This document shows, one piece after another, positions 35,190 through 43,528 of a stretch of 64,000 bases of DNA (the stretch's first letter is position 1; every line of letters starts with the position of its first letter). The stretch is from a virus: IMG/VR virus record IMGVR_UViG_3300025102_000015, positions 21,635 through 85,634 of that record. The stretch is one strand, 5' to 3'. The translations under genes were made by a program, and so were the position numbers. The notes beneath the pieces are model-generated. The model was not told where the DNA came from and made no database searches. It saw nothing but the letters and a program-made list of their open reading frames with translations.

Positions 35190-38100
35190 TGGAAACGCCA
35201 GCACCAGATTTTTCTAATACACCACCACCTGATCCATATGGAGTACCATCTGGAACACCGGCGCCGGCTGCTGTACATTTAGGAAGCCCAGATGTAGAGA
35301 TACAGGATATTTTTGTAACTGTTATATCTTACCCACAACTCGGTGCAGGTGGTGTTGAGGGTTCATTTGATAACACTAGAGGTAGTGTTAATGTTGATTA
35401 CGTTTCTTTAAGTAGGGGGTTTGATGGTGAAGTAGAATATTTTGTTGAAGATTTTAACAATAAGGAAGAACTTGAGGATGGTGTTTCAGCAGTATCACCT
35501 GGTACTGCGCAAATAACTATAAATGCTGCTAACTTAACTTTAGGTGCTGATGAAGTCTCTAGAGACGGCAGCATGGATGTTACTATATCTCTTCAGCAAA
35601 TTGTAGATGGTAGACCATATGTTAAATCTCAAACTTTAAACATACCTAACCCTAATTACGATCCTTCAACACCTGGTGTTACTCCACCACCGGAACGAGA
35701 GAGTGAGGGGGTAAATGTAAGGGAAGTAGAGATTATTACGGATGTTTTGGAATCAGAACCATCACGTCCTACTATTGTTGAAGACACGGGCGTTACACAA
35801 CCGCCTGATGAAGCTACACCTCCTCCTACTGTTACAGATGCTGACCCCACACCTGAATTAACTTATACAGATGACAGCGGGTTAAGTGATCAGACTGAAG
35901 ATTTTGAATCAGCTCCGGAGACGGAAACTGTTACGATTAGTAAGAGTGATATTGTTGATACAATACGTGATCCGTTAGCAGCAGCAGCTAAGTTAGCTGA
36001 AGAATCAGTTACTGCTGCTGAAAATACAATTGGAAATGGTCGTCCAGGAGGTCGTGGTTACGCGCCCGGTACACTTGGCTTATCATTAAGAGTACAAAAT
36101 AGAAGGCCTAATGAATTTCCGCAAAGTTTTGTAACTCGAGTTGCAAATCTAAATGACATGGCTGAAAGCGCCCGAGACTCAGCGAACTTAGCAAATGGAA
36201 AGGTTGCTATGGCTTTGATGAGTGTTAACCAATGGTTAAATACAGCTAATAATTTTGATGTATTATCTAATACATCGATAACAGACGTTTATAATAATAT
36301 TGACAGTGCTGCAATAGCTATAAACGCAGCAGCTGGTGATGCAGAGGAAACATATCGAATTGGCCAAGCTGGGAAGCAGCATGCTGCTTGGCAAATTACA
36401 TCTAGAACAAGTGCTAGTAAAACTACAGCTCTTAACCTTGCGGGAGCTTTTATTAGCATACTTGCAAAAATAGAATCTCTTAAAGAAGCAGTGGATGCAG
36501 CGCAGCTAGCTGCTGATAGGGCTTCAGCAGATGCTGCTGCACGAATTGCAGCAGAAAGGCTTGAAAGACTTAATGCAATAAAAGACCGGGCGATAAGTTC
36601 ATTAGGCGAGGATGTTATACCTTATTATAGAAAGCAAGAGTATATTGATCAAATTAATTCGTTAGGTACAACAACAGTATTAATAAATCAGTTTTTATTT
36701 AATGCAGCTCAAGCTCGACAACAAGCTATTCAGCAAGTTAGTGATGATAAAGTAAAGGAAGCAGAAGCTCGTGCTGAAGCGAAAAGACAAGAAGAAGAGG
36801 ATCGAACAGCGCAGGCTGAACTAGAATATGAAGCTCAGAGACAACAAGGTATAGATCGAGCGGCTAGACTTGAAGAAATTGCTGCTAAACGCTTCGAGGC
36901 TCGTGAACGAAGCCTAAACAGTCGATTAGAGTTATTAACCTGGACAGAAATAACTGAACTGGCTGAGGAAATATACGCAAAGTACGTAGAAGTCCGAGAT
37001 AGTAATCTGCCGGCGGATGCTAAGCTTATACAGATGCGTTTTCTAGACGATGATCTCGGTATTATTCAAAAGTTTTTAGATGATAATCCAGAGTTAGTAT
37101 TTGAAGACCCAACGACCATAGAGTCGCAGCTAGCTGCGCGAGAGCTATCACAAACAGCTAAGAATATAAATAAGGTTCTTTTAGATGCAATGCCTATTAA
37201 CTTTGGTACTGGGCTATCAAAAGTAGATTTTTCCGGAGTTAATGAGGCTGGTGCAGAAAACTGGTCTCCACAAAATCAAAATGATAGACCACCTCCATGG
37301 AGAAAGGCAGCTACATTAATAACCCCGCAGCATGTCGTCCTATCAAAACATTGGCCTGTTTTATATGGTCCTAATGATCCATTTGGCGGTGAAGTAGTTT
37401 TTGTAGATAAAAATGGAAATAGAATTACTAGAAGGATAGTTTTAACGCAAAATCTAGATCGGGAAGTCGGAGGTAATAGTAAGTATGATGTAACTGTTGG
37501 TTTACTCAATGAACCGGTTGATAATGTAACAATTTACTCACTACCTCAACCTAAGAGTTTCACTGAATATTCAGAAATTCTAAAAGGTAGTCATTTTGTA
37601 CGCACGGATCAAGAAAGAAAAGCGCTTATTGTAAAATATGGAGGGGGATCTAATAATGGTGTTAATATTACATTTCCACCACACACTAATGTTGACGAGG
37701 AATATCGAGAGTCTGATAATTACATCAATGAACCATTAGAAAGAGGCGATAGTAGTTCCCCTACTTTTATATATACAAATAATACACCGATTCTAATTGA
37801 AACTCATTTTACTACTAGCGGTGGTCCTTTCTACGGTACACTTGCGATACAGGAGCTTATAAACAAAGCAATAACTAAACTAGCAGGTGAAACGATGGGT
37901 GTGTATGGTGGTAATTATACACCTAACACAGTTGATATTGATGAAGAACTTTTAAAAGGTATTTCATCAAGTGATGATGATAGTTATGGTGTTGTACGTA
38001 CAACACCACCGCCGGATGAAACCACTCCTCCACCACCTCCAGTAACCCAACCTCCGTGTCCTGAAGGTAAGGAAAGAGTTAACGGTGAATGTGTAGATGT

Positions 38101-38719
38101 TTGTCCTGACGGTTGGAGGCGTAATGAACAGGGTATATGCTATGATCCGTATCCTGAGCCGGTTGATGAATCGGATGGTTCATTAAACGGTAGCCCGATC
38201 ATAAGAACACCAGATTTACCCGGATTAATATTTTCTGATCCAACCGACGGTAGTAGTAGTGATTTTAGGATATATGAAGATCCTACTACTGAGCCACCGT
38301 ATAGAACTACACCACCGTATACTACGCCACCTTATACGACTACACCGACGTATACCACACCGACGTATACCACACCGGTATATACTACCCCACCGCCGCC
38401 ATGTACAACTATTCCACCACATATTGTACCACCGGGAGAGAGCTTTCCTCCAGATCCTAGAACCCCAATAATTACTCTACCTCCTGAACCACCAGAGCCG
38501 CCGGAGCTACCGGAAACACCTGAGACTCAAGAGGTGCCGATATTTTTATATCCGGCTCCTATTTTACCGTTACAAACACCGTTCATAATGGACGAGGTTA
38601 CAACTACGACTACTACAACTACTACAACTACTACTACGACAACGACAGTTCCTCCTGTATTAACGGTGACTACAACTATTTGTCCGGAGGATGAAGATTG
38701 CAATAACCTACAGTTTTAG
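35189..38719 (+). CDS. Giant virion protein with trypsin-like protease domain and Thr/Pro-rich tail
   Basis: 1176 residues. Order of parts: beta-rich N-terminal domain (about 30-165); Pro/Thr linker (165-230); long helical and Ala-rich coiled-coil region (about 255-590); a predicted chymotrypsin-fold domain (about 700-910) with I-T-P-Q-H-V-V (His715), Y-D-V-T-V-G-L-L (Asp767) and R-G-D-S-S-S-P (Ser855), spacing close to the 57-102-195 triad; a Cys motif near 957-990 (C-P-E-G-x-E-R-V-N-G-E-C-V-D-V-C-P-D-G); then a Y-T-T-P-type repeat tract and a run of 16 threonines. Coupled to the upstream gene by TAATG. The late position and shape suggest an extended virion fibre or whisker. The protease call rests on motif order; the Gly after Ser is replaced by Ser. 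Confidence 0.6.
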   Translation: METPAPDFSNTPPPDPYGVPSGTPAPAAVHLGSPDVEIQDIFVTVISYPQLGAGGVEGSFDNTRGSVNVDYVSLSRGFDGEVEYFVEDFNNKEELEDGVSAVSPGTAQITINAANLTLGADEVSRDGSMDVTISLQQIVDGRPYVKSQTLNIPNPNYDPSTPGVTPPPERESEGVNVREVEIITDVLESEPSRPTIVEDTGVTQPPDEATPPPTVTDADPTPELTYTDDSGLSDQTEDFESAPETETVTISKSDIVDTIRDPLAAAAKLAEESVTAAENTIGNGRPGGRGYAPGTLGLSLRVQNRRPNEFPQSFVTRVANLNDMAESARDSANLANGKVAMALMSVNQWLNTANNFDVLSNTSITDVYNNIDSAAIAINAAAGDAEETYRIGQAGKQHAAWQITSRTSASKTTALNLAGAFISILAKIESLKEAVDAAQLAADRASADAAARIAAERLERLNAIKDRAISSLGEDVIPYYRKQEYIDQINSLGTTTVLINQFLFNAAQARQQAIQQVSDDKVKEAEARAEAKRQEEEDRTAQAELEYEAQRQQGIDRAARLEEIAAKRFEARERSLNSRLELLTWTEITELAEEIYAKYVEVRDSNLPADAKLIQMRFLDDDLGIIQKFLDDNPELVFEDPTTIESQLAARELSQTAKNINKVLLDAMPINFGTGLSKVDFSGVNEAGAENWSPQNQNDRPPPWRKAATLITPQHVVLSKHWPVLYGPNDPFGGEVVFVDKNGNRITRRIVLTQNLDREVGGNSKYDVTVGLLNEPVDNVTIYSLPQPKSFTEYSEILKGSHFVRTDQERKALIVKYGGGSNNGVNITFPPHTNVDEEYRESDNYINEPLERGDSSSPTFIYTNNTPILIETHFTTSGGPFYGTLAIQELINKAITKLAGETMGVYGGNYTPNTVDIDEELLKGISSSDDDSYGVVRTTPPPDETTPPPPPVTQPPCPEGKERVNGECVDVCPDGWRRNEQGICYDPYPEPVDESDGSLNGSPIIRTPDLPGLIFSDPTDGSSSDFRIYEDPTTEPPYRTTPPYTTPPYTTTPTYTTPTYTTPVYTTPPPPCTTIPPHIVPPGESFPPDPRTPIITLPPEPPEPPELPETPETQEVPIFLYPAPILPLQTPFIMDEVTTTTTTTTTTTTTTTTVPPVLTVTTTICPEDEDCNNLQF
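38291..38400 (+). repeat. Degenerate tandem repeats encoding Tyr-Thr-Thr-Pro units
   Basis: About eight imperfect units of the type tat-acn-acn-ccn, giving Y-T-T-P / T-Y-T-T-P in the giant protein. Looks mucin-like at the protein level; length variation between related phages would be expected. Confidence 0.7.
38600..38647 (+). repeat. Run of 16 threonine codons
   Basis: Sixteen consecutive ACN codons (mix of ACA, ACT and ACG) near the C-terminus of the giant protein. The codon mix argues against simple slippage of a single trinucleotide only. Confidence 0.85.
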
Positions 38720-38730
38720 TAATTATTAAT

Positions 38731-39558
38731 GTGGGAAAGCTAACTATCGGAACTTGCGTTTATGATGACTATGAAGGTCTCTATTTTACTATTCAATCCT
38801 TAAGATTACATCATAAAGAGGTATTAGATAGGCTAGAATTTGTTATCATTAATAACAACCCAAAATCAGCACAAGGAAGAGAGATCCGTAAGTTTGTCGA
38901 CTGGCTTAAAGAGCCTGTAACATATGTTGAGTTTGATGGTTTCTCAGCAACCTCACTAAGAGATAAAATATTTGGTTTAGCTAACACTGAATACGTATTA
39001 GTATTAGATTGTCATGTATTATTAGATCCTGGTAGCTTAAAGAAGCTTTTAGATTTTTATGATGCAGGTAAAGATCATCAAAACTTATTACAAGGGCCGT
39101 TAATATATGATGATATGAAGAATGTAAGCACCCATTTTAATCTCGATAAGTGGGGTAGTGATATGTGGGGCGTTTGGGATACAGATAAACGAGGTAAAGA
39201 TCCTAATAATAAACCATTTGAAATACCAGCACAAGGTTTAGGTTTATTTACATGTAGAAAAGATAGCTGGTTAGGCTTTAATAAAAAGTTTAGAGGATTT
39301 GGTGGTGAAGAGGGCTATATTCATGAAAAATATAGATTAGCTGGGCGAAAGGCTGTTTGTTTACCGTTTCTTCGATGGTTACATCGCTTCGGTAGACCTG
39401 CTGGTGTTCCTTATCGCCCAACTAAAGAGGATAGATTCCGTAATTATATGATTGGATTCCAAGAAATTGGAAAAGATACTAATGAAATAATCGAAAGATT
39501 TAAAGGTAAAGTATCAACAGAATATATCCAAGCCGTTAAAGAAGAATTAGGTTTATAA
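38731..39558 (+). CDS. Family 2-type glycosyltransferase
   Basis: 275 residues with a GT-A layout: N-terminal strand L-T-I-G-T-C-V-Y-D-D-Y-E-G-L, V-I-I-N-N-N-P, then the nucleotide-sugar binding L-V-L-D-C-H-V (DxH in place of DxD) near residues 89-95 and a later G-F-G-G-E-E-G-Y-I-H-E-K segment typical of GT2 enzymes. Starts with GTG, 11 nt after the giant virion protein; no TAAATA or Shine-Dalgarno is evident. It probably transfers a sugar to a virion protein or DNA base; the Thr-rich tail encoded just upstream is an obvious candidate substrate (inference). Its end overlaps the converging small gene by 6 nt. Confidence 0.75.
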   Translation: MGKLTIGTCVYDDYEGLYFTIQSLRLHHKEVLDRLEFVIINNNPKSAQGREIRKFVDWLKEPVTYVEFDGFSATSLRDKIFGLANTEYVLVLDCHVLLDPGSLKKLLDFYDAGKDHQNLLQGPLIYDDMKNVSTHFNLDKWGSDMWGVWDTDKRGKDPNNKPFEIPAQGLGLFTCRKDSWLGFNKKFRGFGGEEGYIHEKYRLAGRKAVCLPFLRWLHRFGRPAGVPYRPTKEDRFRNYMIGFQEIGKDTNEIIERFKGKVSTEYIQAVKEELGL

Positions 39559-39786
39559 GTTACCTAAAGTAGCTTCTACCTTGAGATCATGCTTCATTGA
39601 ATGAAATCTCTCATCAATATACTTTTGAAAAGCGAGAGGCTTAATCCAGTTATTACTTTCAATATCGATATCTTCTCTACCACCTACTACTTCAAGCGCT
39701 TCAATTAGACAAGCCCAACGAACTAGTTCATCAAAGTCCATCGTCTTCGTTGTACCGTCTTTTAGTTTAAATTCATGTTTATTCAT
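39553..39786 (-). CDS. Hypothetical protein with GGAACT-box promoter
   Basis: 77 residues, soluble, helical (D-F-D-E-L-V-R-W-A-C-L-I-E-A-L-E-V-V). No family recognised. Converges on the glycosyltransferase with a 6-nt overlap. Its upstream 20 nt are identical to those before the gene starting at 14116, though the two proteins are unrelated by eye, which points to a shared promoter. Confidence 0.6.
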   Translation of the reverse strand: MNKHEFKLKDGTTKTMDFDELVRWACLIEALEVVGGREDIDIESNNWIKPLAFQKYIDERFHSMKHDLKVEATLGNL

Positions 39787-39788
39787 AA

Positions 39789-39808
39789 TATAATTATATT
39801 ATAGTTCC
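39789..39808 (-). promoter_or_regulatory. GGAACT-type promoter box, copy 2 of an exact 20-mer
   Basis: Identical over 20 nt to 14119-14138. It ends 2 nt before the start codon at 39786, and its GGAACT part overlaps the last codons of the upstream gene (Glu-Leu-stop). Confidence 0.5.
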
Positions 39809-40254
39809 GTTCCTGGCTTATAGTCAGATGTTATTTTTATATCCTGGCTTTCGCTTACTTCTTTCGCTAAGTCAGAGAATGTCTTATTAACATCGAGAGT
39901 TTCGGTTAGGAGCGTTGGTACTAGATTTATATCTACTCTATATGTATTGTTACACTTATCACATGTAAATGTATTATCCATATTTACAAATACATTCTGC
40001 TGAAAAGTATTATTATTACATGGGCATACAATTGTCGCTTCATTAAGATCGAGAAGTTGTTGTAATTCTCCTTCAAACTCTGCAGTAAGATTATCTACTT
40101 TATTAATCTTGAGAGATGAAACAATAAAAGCAATTAAAAACTGACAAACAAAAACGAGAACTGTAGTCTCCCAAAATCCAAATATATTGCGTAATCCAAA
40201 ACCAATAGCAAGAGATACAAGTATAGTAATAAAAAACGACCTTAAGATAGTCAT
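39799..40254 (-). CDS. Membrane protein with a zinc-ribbon-like domain
   Basis: 151 residues. Two adjacent hydrophobic helices in the first 50 residues (F-F-I-T-I-L-V-S-L-A-I-G-F-G-L and T-T-V-L-V-F-V-C-Q-F-L-I-A-F-I-V), then a soluble part with C-P-C near 76-78 and C-D-K-C near 98-101, spacing suited to a zinc ribbon. Likely an inner-membrane protein with a cytoplasmic zinc module; function unknown. Coupled by an ATGA overlap to the upstream minus-strand gene. Confidence 0.6.
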   Translation of the reverse strand: MTILRSFFITILVSLAIGFGLRNIFGFWETTVLVFVCQFLIAFIVSSLKINKVDNLTAEFEGELQQLLDLNEATIVCPCNNNTFQQNVFVNMDNTFTCDKCNNTYRVDINLVPTLLTETLDVNKTFSDLAKEVSESQDIKITSDYKPGTEL

Positions 40255-40577
40255 ATAGCTATTTTAGCCATATCCTCTGGAATATCAAGTAGTAGTTCGT
40301 TAATTTGATCAATTTTATTGTTAATTTGATCAATAACACCACCAGCAATATTTTCATTAGATTTTGCTGCTGCTAACATATTTCTTACTTCAACTAAATT
40401 TGTAAACGTGTCTCCTAGGAGCTGATTCATTTGCTGTAAGTGATATGGTAAGATAGGCGGCGCTTTTTGGTGTTTTTCATTATCCTTATACATACCCATT
40501 TGATCTGAAGCATTCATATGAAAGTTGATAGGCTTATCTTCTGGGCCTACGCTGTAAGGAAATTCTGGTCCATCCAT
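40251..40577 (-). CDS. Hypothetical late protein
   Basis: 108 residues. Pro-rich N-terminal half, then a helical part with N-N-K-I-D-Q-I-N-E-L-L-L-D-I (coiled-coil-like heptads). No family recognised. The ATG is 5 nt behind a late core, and the gene diverges from the one at 40610 with 32 nt between. Confidence 0.55.
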   Translation of the reverse strand: MDGPEFPYSVGPEDKPINFHMNASDQMGMYKDNEKHQKAPPILPYHLQQMNQLLGDTFTNLVEVRNMLAAAKSNENIAGGVIDQINNKIDQINELLLDIPEDMAKIAI

Positions 40578-40582
40578 GTAAT

Positions 40583-40588
40583 TATTTA
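40583..40588 (-). promoter_or_regulatory. Late promoter core (TAAATA), minus strand of a divergent pair
   Basis: CATAAATA on the minus strand, ending 5 nt before the ATG at 40577. The opposing late core on the plus strand begins 11 nt away. Confidence 0.65.
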
Positions 40589-40598
40589 TGCTAGAGAC

Positions 40599-40604
40599 TA
40601 AATA
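40599..40604 (+). promoter_or_regulatory. Late promoter core (TAAATA), plus strand of a divergent pair
   Basis: ACTAAATA ends 5 nt before the ATG at 40610. Confidence 0.65.
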
Positions 40605-40609
40605 ATTTT

Positions 40610-41047
40610 ATGACCAAATTTGAAAACCGTTTTTTTAAATCTCTTAATGAACAAGCTGAAGAGGAGAGAGCAGCTTTTGAAGCAGAATTAGAGGATAATA
40701 CCGAGGCTGGTGATTTTGACGTAGATGTTGAAGTAGATGAAGTTGCTGTTGATGAAGATCCAAATGTAAAGGCTGCACAAGCTGTTAGCGAGCGCAACGC
40801 GGCTATGAGAACTAAGCTTGAAGGTTGGGTTGGTGAAATTGAACAGTTTTTAGAGTACTTAAATGGTTCATCTCCAGATTCAATTCAAACTCTACTAGCT
40901 AATGCTGAGCCTGATACAATCTTTGATCGTATGAAAGCTTCTGAACAGCGTAAAATTGCTAGAGTTGCTACAGAGCTAGCTGCTCTAAACGAGTCGTTTA
41001 AAGGTTATATTGCCCAGACCGGAAATGCTCAGTTTAAATACGTTTGA
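40610..41047 (+). CDS. Acidic hypothetical late protein
   Basis: 145 residues. A strongly acidic N-terminal 65 residues (D-F-D-V-D-V-E-V-D-E-V-A-V-D-E-D) followed by helices. The composition recalls internal or prohead-core proteins of T4-like phages, but no family is recognised. It is a lone late plus-strand gene between minus-strand blocks; its last 19 nt overlap the converging primase gene. Confidence 0.55.
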   Translation: MTKFENRFFKSLNEQAEEERAAFEAELEDNTEAGDFDVDVEVDEVAVDEDPNVKAAQAVSERNAAMRTKLEGWVGEIEQFLEYLNGSSPDSIQTLLANAEPDTIFDRMKASEQRKIARVATELAALNESFKGYIAQTGNAQFKYV

Positions 41048-42090
41048 TTTCGATATTTTTTAATCTCAGATAATCTCACAATACCTTCGATTCCATCGAA
41101 GGTATTTTTTTCTATAAAGCTCCACTTTATTTCATCTATCTTACAAGCAATTGCAATATCATTAAAGTCTTTAAATCTCTTGCCAAACTTCTCCGGCCAT
41201 ATAAACACTCTCTCTCCTTGTTTGAGTAGTACTTCAGACTTTACTAAGGATGCCTGATCAACCCACTGTGAATCAAGGATCCACGTTTTATCATACCATT
41301 TAAGCGTTGTATTTAACTGCTCTTCTTGCCGTTGTGTAAACGATTTACCACGTTCAGTAATACCTGCTACAGCAATTGAATTTTTCGTAAAGAAAGCATT
41401 AATTGGCCCCTCAAAAATATAAACACAATCATGATCACTACTTACACGATTAATATTAAAGAGCGTTTTTTCAGCATTTACCTTTCCTAAATATTTCGGT
41501 TTAACTTTATTATCTTTGTTTAGGACGGTCCTTGTTTGATAGAACTCTATTTCATCACGCTCATTAAAAAAAGGTATAACGAGTCTATTTTTATGTACCA
41601 TATCAGTTAATGATACATATAACGATGAAGGTTTGTTTATCGCGGTATCTAATCGCCGCTCTTTAATTAAATGTCTAACAGCTGTAACAACGTTACTACT
41701 ATTATAAAAGTTAAGCTGAAGCTCGTCAGACAAATTAATACTATCCTTAGGTAAGGTAGCGACTTTAAAGTTTGGTTTAGTATCTTCACTTCTTTCAACA
41801 ATATCTTCAGCATCTGGAACATGATCTTTTAATTCTTTAATTATATCTTTATCCGTAGTACCTGATACTTCTTTTATCCATCTTAACGGTTTACCAGACC
41901 ACCCACAGTTATGACAAAATATATTTTCATTTTTAGGTATGTAATAACATCGTCTTTTTTTACCTAATGACTTACCCTCTCTGCAGATAGGACAACTACA
42001 TTGATAAACGTTATTAAATTTGTTATACTTAGGATAAAAACCTAGCTCAAAGAATTTTAGTATAACAAAATCTTCAGGAAGCGATATCAT
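41029..42090 (-). CDS. gp61: DNA primase (gp61)
   Basis: Makes RNA primers at the fork together with the gp41 helicase. 353 residues (T4 gp61: 342). N-terminal zinc-binding domain with C-S-C-P-I-C at 31-36 and C-H-N-C at 59-62; catalytic Toprim-type core with I-F-E-G at 225-228 and the downstream acidic segment I-L-D-S-Q-W-V-D at 271-278. Overlaps the 5' nuclease gene by 17 nt, so the pair is cotranscribed. Confidence 0.85.
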   Translation of the reverse strand: MISLPEDFVILKFFELGFYPKYNKFNNVYQCSCPICREGKSLGKKRRCYYIPKNENIFCHNCGWSGKPLRWIKEVSGTTDKDIIKELKDHVPDAEDIVERSEDTKPNFKVATLPKDSINLSDELQLNFYNSSNVVTAVRHLIKERRLDTAINKPSSLYVSLTDMVHKNRLVIPFFNERDEIEFYQTRTVLNKDNKVKPKYLGKVNAEKTLFNINRVSSDHDCVYIFEGPINAFFTKNSIAVAGITERGKSFTQRQEEQLNTTLKWYDKTWILDSQWVDQASLVKSEVLLKQGERVFIWPEKFGKRFKDFNDIAIACKIDEIKWSFIEKNTFDGIEGIVRLSEIKKYRNQTYLN

Positions 42091-42958
42091 TTAACTTATT
42101 ATATAAGTTTTTCATAAAAAACAAATTATGCCAATCTTCTTTTTTATCTAAAATTCTCTTAAAGGAATATTCCTCGCAATATTCAAGAAATACCTTATAT
42201 GAAGGATCAACTTTAACAGCTAATTGATCTTTATAGTATTGTGCTTCATCAGGTAGAGACTCATACTTATCTAAACAAAATATATCTACGTTTCGTTTGA
42301 ATATTTCGCGTTGAGAATCATCTAGCATAAATCCAGGATCTTCAAAATATTTTTTAACTGAAGCTTTACCAAAGCGAGGTATACCTGGTACATTATCCGA
42401 CTTATCACCCGTCAAACATTTTGCAGTAAACCATTGCTCAACATCCTTATACCCTGTCTGCTCTTCAAAATTACTATCTTCAAAGAATCTCTTACGTATC
42501 GGATCGTATAAGGTACACTCAGAACTAACCAATTGCAGAAAGTCTCTATCAACCGAGATAATTACTTTCGAACCTTCGTGCTCTCTACAAATATATGCAA
42601 CAATATCATCTGCCTCTAGTTCACGAGGAAAGATAGAATTAATACCCATTGAGTAGAGTATCGACTTTATGACCTCGTTATTTTGATGAGGTGAAAGATC
42701 CTTAGATCGATTACCCTTGTATTCCTTAAGGATGCTCTTGCGTATATTGGGTTTATAGTCTTGCTTTTCATCCCATACAAATATCGTAGTATCAGGAACA
42801 AACTGCTTCACGTAGGAGCTAACAGCGTTAAGCGTAAAGTAAATATGGAAGTTACTTACCTGGTAATCCGAGTGGTTCTCCGTCTTCTTCGACTGAATCT
42901 TCGCTGTATGATATGTTCGGTGTATTAAATTGTTCCCGTCTATTATTAGAGTTTTCAT
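42074..42958 (-). CDS. rnh: RNase H / 5'-3' exonuclease (FEN1-like)
   Basis: Removes RNA primers from lagging-strand fragments. 294 residues (T4 RNase H: 305). Acidic active-site residues are all visible: Asp7 (I-I-D-G-N-N), Asp63, the E-L-E-A-D-D motif at 113-118, S-V-D-R-D at 135-139, and G-D-K-S-D-N at 184-189 followed by the helix-hairpin-helix P-G-I-P-R-F-G-K-A-S. The ATG at 42958 is required because Asp7 is close to the start. The first 107 nt overlap the upstream gene in another frame. Confidence 0.92.
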   Translation of the reverse strand: MKTLIIDGNNLIHRTYHTAKIQSKKTENHSDYQVSNFHIYFTLNAVSSYVKQFVPDTTIFVWDEKQDYKPNIRKSILKEYKGNRSKDLSPHQNNEVIKSILYSMGINSIFPRELEADDIVAYICREHEGSKVIISVDRDFLQLVSSECTLYDPIRKRFFEDSNFEEQTGYKDVEQWFTAKCLTGDKSDNVPGIPRFGKASVKKYFEDPGFMLDDSQREIFKRNVDIFCLDKYESLPDEAQYYKDQLAVKVDPSYKVFLEYCEEYSFKRILDKKEDWHNLFFMKNLYNKLNDIAS

Positions 42959-43193
42959 TTTTATTATATTGAGCCTCTACAACAGAATATACGTTTTTAG
43001 GAAGCTTCTCTACAAACTTAATTATATCATTGTTCCTTCCGTTATCAAATGATTCTATCGGAACATCAACGTTTTCCATTTGCGGTAAAATAAGACAGCC
43101 AATGGTGTCTTTTTTTAATTTTACCACTGCAAACATTTTACCTACGTAGTCTCCCGTCTCAACTGCGTATATATCTCTTTTACGATATTTCAT
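42852..43193 (-). CDS. Hypothetical protein overlapping the 5' nuclease gene
   Basis: 113 residues from the ATG at 43193; an alternative ATG at 43208 adds five residues. N-terminal beta-type domain (R-D-I-Y-A-V-E-T-G-D-Y-V-G-K-M-F-A-V-V-K-L), then an acidic, Asn/Glu/Ser-rich disordered tail. The last 107 nt are read in another frame as the start of the RNase H gene. No family recognised; position between gp45 and rnh suggests a replication accessory role, but this is only inference. Confidence 0.55.
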   Translation of the reverse strand: MKYRKRDIYAVETGDYVGKMFAVVKLKKDTIGCLILPQMENVDVPIESFDNGRNNDIIKFVEKLPKNVYSVVEAQYNKNENSNNRREQFNTPNISYSEDSVEEDGEPLGLPGK

Positions 43194-43524
43194 CTGGACC
43201 GAACCCATGGCCTTTTATATGATGCATTTCAGATGCAAAGTATTTTAATAAAAACGAATTTAATGCTTCTTGTTGTTGTGGTGTTTTAGACGCTTTAATG
43301 TCTAAATGTTGCCCTTGAAAATCATAACCCAATAAAATATAACAATCTAAATATTCACTAATAATATTGCATAACCTACGCGCTAAATCTTGTCTTCTTT
43401 TAAATGTTTTTTTCTCAACTATACTTTGCTTAAGGGCCTTTTCAACCAATTCTCTTAATTCCTCATCATTTTCAACCGGATCCTCAAAATCTTCAAAATC
43501 TTTTTCTGGTTGATCATCGCTCAT
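43180..43524 (-). CDS. Small acidic hypothetical protein
   Basis: 114 residues, very acidic N-terminus (D-F-E-D-F-E-D-P-V-E-N-D-E-E), then helices and a C-terminal H-H-I-K-G-H-G-F-G-P segment. No family recognised. The start is 5 nt behind TAAATA, so it has late expression although the surrounding genes are replication genes. Overlaps the next gene by at least 14 nt. A late-transcription co-activator (T4 gp33 role) would fit size and place but there is no sequence proof. Confidence 0.55.
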   Translation of the reverse strand: MSDDQPEKDFEDFEDPVENDEELRELVEKALKQSIVEKKTFKRRQDLARRLCNIISEYLDCYILLGYDFQGQHLDIKASKTPQQQEALNSFLLKYFASEMHHIKGHGFGPDEIS

Positions 43525-43528
43525 ATAA

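Noticed and set aside
38600-38647. Run of ACN codons as a possible sequencing artefact or simple repeat
   Set aside because: The frame stays open, codons vary (ACA, ACT, ACG), and it is continuous with a Thr/Pro-rich coding region.
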